A DNA stretch of 62,000 nucleotides, taken from Glandiceps talaboti. Its lineage: Eukaryota > Hemichordata > Enteropneusta > Spengelidae. The DNA lies in NCBI RefSeq assembly GCF_964340395.1, contig NC_135565.1, forward strand, positions 19,277,209-19,339,208, written 5' to 3'. Below are positions 57,799 through 62,000 of this stretch, piece by piece. The position numbers and the translations under genes were made by a program. Each line of letters opens with the position of its first letter. Positions within the stretch are counted from its first letter, which is position 1. The notes below the pieces were generated by a model. It was not told where the DNA came from, did no database searches, and worked only from the letters and a program-made list of their open reading frames with translations.

Positions 57799-60700
57799 AT
57801 GGCACCAACTGTAGCAGAGTTCTTTGCTGGACAGAAAGTACTGATCACCGGGGCAACTGGATTTCTTGGCAAAGTTCTTGTAGAGAAACTGTTAAGATGT
57901 TGTCCAAATATTGATGTGATGTATTTGATGGTAAGACCTAAAGCTGGACAACCACCACAACAGAGAGTGCAAGAAATGATTGCTACCAAGGTTAGTCAAA
58001 TATGTGAAATGCAAAATGAAATGATAGCAAATCTGTATAATGTCATTGTATGGCATGTTGTCTGTCAGTCTGTATCACTGGTATACATGTATGTGGGACG
58101 TGTTTTCATTTATACCATGACAATGTGTATACATTTGTTTGTCTGTTTATGATCTGTTTGAAATTATGTGTGTGTTTGCACCAATGTTTATTTCTTTGAT
58201 GTTTTTGTTTGTGTTTGTATTTGTATTTGTAAATTGTATTTGTATTTGTATTTGTATTTGTATGTTTCTGTCTGTTTGTTTGTCTGTATTGTCATGTACA
58301 TGTTTGTGTGTCTATGCCGGTTGTTTACTACATGTATGTATGTGTGTGCATGTTTATATGTTGTGCATATGTGACTTCATTTGTATGCAGTATATGATGT
58401 ATCTCATTTTGTGTGTGCAGTTTATTTGTAATGTGAGTCATGCAGAGATAAAATCTATAATTGAAGGCGTGTAATATCCATAAAGGAGTATGAGATGCAT
58501 AAATTATGTGTATCTAGAAACTTAGAAACAGAAACATCCTTGATTTGGCAATGATTTGATGACCGAGTAATTAAAGTACACTTTCAATCTTTACACCATG
58601 TAGTCATAAAATCTTGTTCATGCATGTCTTGTTTCCCAATGACTTACTGTTAAGGTTGAAAGTTTACCTGAGTTCCCCAGGATTTTTACTAAGGTTAATT
58701 CTTACGCATGGCTGATGTTGTTCATCCTCAAACTAAATAAATAAGTAAAATAACAGAAAAAAGAATATGTAGTGTGCTCCTCTGAAATAACCAACAGCAC
58801 ATCGGTTGCTATAGCAACACTTCAAAATGCCCAAATGTTTTGCTGATCCGTTCTTGAATCTACACTTCAAATTTATTTATTTATTTATTTATTTATTTAT
58901 GTACTTGTTTATTTATTTATTTATTTTGAGGATGCAAAATTACAATACCAGCCATGTGTGTTAATTCCCACCAAAATTATTGCACATGGTATGGAACGCT
59001 AGACAACTTTTACTACATGTACATGTATACATGTATGTCTACACTTATTCATTGAATGAGTTTGTTATTGTGGTTGTCACAAGGCCCCCTTCACATTCAT
59101 TTTCAACAAATCCTGTTGAAGGACATGTAGGGAATGCCAAATGAGATGGAGTTGTACCTACATGTAGATGAGTATACATGTACATTCATTGTAGCTCACA
59201 ATAGTGACCTCCAGACAACTTATGAACAGAGCATATTGTCAGTGAATAGATAGGGAATGGACATTTTAAAAACCTTGTTTGCAAGAACATATGTTTGATG
59301 TGTGACGCGTTGATAACGGAAACATTTTCAAACACTAGTAACAGATGTATGATGTGTACACGCAGAGTGAATGACAATATAGATGATTGAGATATGAATG
59401 AATCATACATATGTAATTTACATACATGGCATACCAGTATGGGTGTGGTTTGTTCACATGTGCCTTTTCACTATATCCACCCGAGAAATTAAATTCATAA
59501 ATTTCCACCCTCATACATCATAATGAGTTTCATGATACTCATGACATCACATATATTTGAACGTGCTCTTTAACTTAAGATATCTGTCAGTCATTTGGTT
59601 TGGACTGGTCAACCTTCATGGGTCACCTCCTACATGTATATTACATTGTAGTATCAGGGTTCTTCAGTGTCCACACAGGATGTTATATTATGTACATGTA
59701 GTAAAACATAGTACCGAATACGGCAGATTTCCTAGTCTCAAATTTATTTATTTTTTAATTTTTAAAAGAAAGAAAAACAGTCATTTCAAAATGACATTTG
59801 AGTTGAAGTGAGTCACTGACTGGAAAATTTATTCGAACAAAAAAGTTGTACCATGTGTGTACCATTGTCATACTACAAACTACACACTACATTCCTGTGT
59901 GTAGTCAAGGGGTGGTGATTCATGTATTTCGGCCAATAGAGTTTGATGGATGATAGATCATCTACATGTAGTGACACACACGTGTCTGAAGTGTTTTAGT
60001 GTCAGCTAGCTTAAATTATGTTTGCTAGTGTTTTTATTGCCGAGAGACATAACTGTTTGGCATGACACTGTCAGACCACGTCAGATACATGTACATTGTA
60101 GGTAGGGTTTTAGAACCCAGGTAGCAGAGGAAGGGGGCAGGCTGTCAAATTTATTTGTTTCATCATACTGTAAAGGGCCCTAGAATATGTATTTATATGT
60201 ATTGCCTCATTAGCCTAGTGTGGATGCCAACGTGGTCACAGTATACATCATACATGTAGTCAAAGACATTACTCTAGAAGTCTTGAAATGTGAGTGGGGG
60301 TGTAAATTGTAACAATACTGTATAGGAACTAGACTACAGTATGTGAGTAGAGGTGTAAATCGTAACAATACTGTATAGGAACCATAGGCTCAGACACTTG
60401 GTTATCTGGCTAAGTGGGCGGTGTCATTTGTAAGCCAGTATGTGGAATCAGATAGCCAAGTCTCTGTGTTGTTGCGTCAAATTCATTAACAAAACAAAGG
60501 TAGATTTTACATACATTACTCTAACATTGTTATGTACTTAAAGTTGCACAGGCTGTAGCTAGAATTTTTTTTTTGATTAGATAATCAACAATAAGTACAC
60601 TCTCTGAAAATTGTTTAAATGGCAATAATCAGACACTCTTACATGTTAATTATTGGTTGATTGTACCTAAAAGTAACACATCAACAGGTTAAAATCTTGA

Positions 60701-61755
60701 TCATATTGGGGTGTTGATATTGGTACATATGATAGGCTAGTTCCTATACACTATCATTTAGTTAGAGACCCCGTTGGCATCCAGACTATGATATTTGGTT
60801 CAGACTCCAAAATCATATTATGTTTACAGCTGAATGCTGATATTGGTACATATAGTCTAGTTCCTATACACTATCGTTTAGTTAGAGACCCCGCTGTAGC
60901 ATCCAGACTATGATACATGTATTTGGTGCAGACTCCAAAATCATATTATGTTTACAGCTGAATGTTGATATTGGTACATATAGTCTAGTTCCTATACACT
61001 ATCGTTTAGTTAGAAACCCTACTGTAGCATCCAGACTATGATATTTGGCGCATACTCCACATATTATGTTTACAGCTACATATACACAAACATTTTATCC
61101 ACAAGTAATCCAATACAGTTCAGGATGTACAATATTATTATGAGTAAGTCCTTGTATCTAACAAAACGGTTTTAAAAAATATTACAGTTACAGCTAGTGC
61201 AGCTTTAAACATTCCCATTCTCAATAATAATAATAATAATAATAATCTTTATTTATACTGGATAGTTCTTTAAGCATTTAAACACTTGTCTCCCAAGAAG
61301 TCCAGTGAGGGCCATCCCTCATGGGTTCAGTGTTAATACAGGAGGAAACCGGAGTACCCGGGGAAAACCTGCGTTGTTCGGTAGAGTCAAACTGAACGAC
61401 ACTCTTCTTACTTACAGCATGGTAAATTTAATTGAACCCTGAATGGGGATTGGAACCCCGACTGCAGTGGTAAGAGGCAAGTGGTTTAACCACTCGGCCA
61501 CCGACAACCCCTAAATAAAACATTCATATTCATATATACAACTATTCTCATATTATTGAAATATGGATTGATTCTATAGCTTTATGACAAAGTACGAGAA
61601 GAAAACCCAAGTGGTCTGGAAAGAATTATTGCAGTGAAAAGTGACATGTTAGAACCAGGATTAGGACTGAGTGATGAAGACAGAGAGATGCTACAACAAG
61701 AAGTGGGAGTTGTATTCCATGTTGCAGCCACCATCAAATTTGATGAAAAAATGAA
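57799..61755 (+). CDS. Fatty acyl-CoA reductase (FAR1/FAR2 type), 5' part
   Basis: Coding exons 57799-57990 (64 aa) and 61580-61755 (58 aa plus two nt) join in phase; the gene continues past the right edge. Residues 13-24 (KVLITGATGFLG) are the Rossmann NAD(P)H-binding glycine motif. KVLVEKLLRCCPNIDVMYLMVR and RPKAGQPPQQRV follow in the order found in human FAR1. Exon 2 has LYDKVREENP, LSDEDREMLQQEVGVVFHVA and ATIKFDEKM, all family-typical. These enzymes sit on peroxisomes and reduce long-chain acyl-CoA to fatty alcohol with NADPH, feeding ether-lipid (plasmalogen) and wax-ester synthesis. An acceptor (CATTTCCCAACAG, ending 57677) shows at least one upstream non-coding exon. The ATG at 57799 is the only one giving the standard short N-terminus. 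It cannot be assigned to FAR1 or FAR2. Confidence 0.92.
58866..58925. repeat. (TTTA)n tract
   Basis: About 14 imperfect TTTA units in FAR intron 1. Confidence 0.95.
60284..60385. repeat. Two-copy direct repeat in FAR intron 1
   Basis: TGTGAGTGGGGGTGTAAATT and TGTGAGTAGAGGTGTAAATC, each followed by GTAACAATACTGTATAGGAA, lie about 51 bp apart. Confidence 0.8.
60705..61085. repeat. Three tandem copies of a roughly 125-bp repeat, FAR intron 1
   Basis: Each copy has TGATATTGGTACATAT, CTAGTTCCTATACACTATC, TTTAGTTAGAGACCC, CATCCAGACTATGATA and ATTATGTTTACAGCT. A lone relative (TTTAGTTAGAGACCACATG, TATCCAGACTA) at 55005-55110 shows that the unit is also dispersed. Confidence 0.9.
61226..61511 (-). 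mobile_element. tRNA-derived SINE family 2, complete copy
   Basis: On the minus strand it begins GTTGTCGGTGGCCGAGTGGT (A box TGGCCGAGTGG, as in Ser/Leu tRNAs). It has B box GGGTTCCAATCCC in the next 70 nt and a body with GGTTTTCCCCGGGTACTCCG. It ends in ATTATT repeats. It lies just upstream of FAR exon 2, antisense. Confidence 0.88.
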
Positions 61756-62000
61756 GTAAGAATTTTTTCTCTCGGACTTCCAAACTGTGTAATACCTCCA
61801 AAAGGTTGAATGCATACCAGAAATTTGAACTATCACCCTTAAATTTTAGCCTGTGTAGATATGCCCAATAAAGTATATATAGTATCAGTCTAGATATCAC
61901 TCCAAAAAAGTGGCTACTGTGATTATCACGCTTGCTTTGCAACATTTGACACATTCATAAATAGCGCCCTCAATGGTTATCAAACATTTTACTCTCCTTT

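Noticed and set aside
58139-58474. 111-residue Cys/Val/Phe-rich frame after FAR exon 1
   Set aside because: It is intronic GTATTT/TGTTTG low-complexity sequence; the exon clearly ends at 57990.

Overview
This is an AT-rich, intron-rich nuclear segment from a metazoan. Long introns, U2-type GT-AG splice sites, tRNA-derived SINEs, MITEs and many microsatellites rule out a prokaryote or virus. Every recognisable gene has a clear vertebrate orthologue. The window is rich in TACATGTA-type repeats and in elements ending in GCGCCCTC or GCGCTATATAA. Together this suggests a marine invertebrate, perhaps a non-vertebrate deuterostome such as a hemichordate. The species is inference. All gene names below come from recalled family similarity; no database search was possible.

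Layout, left to right. (1) 187-379, minus: first coding exon of an SLC16-like transporter that runs off the left edge. (2) 4320-9134, minus: SDHAF2, four coding exons, 157 aa. Its last intron holds a 2.9-kb minisatellite of about 57 copies of the exon-3 tail plus its 5' splice site. (3) 11296-17148, minus: FUZ (fuzzy, CPLANE complex), ten coding exons, 415 aa. (4) 17149-17334: compact divergent promoter shared by FUZ and ARMC3. (5) 19080-33247, plus: ARMC3, 18 coding exons (834 aa) plus a possible 45-nt cassette exon. (6) 37787-45505, minus: CCDC91, ten coding exons, 586 aa. (7) 45506-57677: 12 kb without recognisable coding sequence. (8) 57799 onward, plus: first two coding exons of a fatty acyl-CoA reductase (FAR1/2), running off the right edge.

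The genes do not form a pathway. FUZ and ARMC3 are both ciliary or flagellar genes and share a promoter region. CCDC91 next to FAR resembles the human 12p11 CCDC91-FAR2 neighbourhood and may be old synteny.

The most unusual signal is recurrent. In SDHAF2, FUZ (three introns, plus a fourth where the repeat abuts the donor), ARMC3 and CCDC91, the 3' tail of an exon together with its splice donor has been tandemly copied into the downstream intron, from 2 to about 57 copies. Unit lengths range from 46 to over 100 bp. One ARMC3 exon also has a copied acceptor side. The remaining intergenic and intronic DNA holds several MITE families (two with clean 8- or 9-bp target-site duplications), two tRNA-SINE families, LINE 3' ends, and simple repeats.
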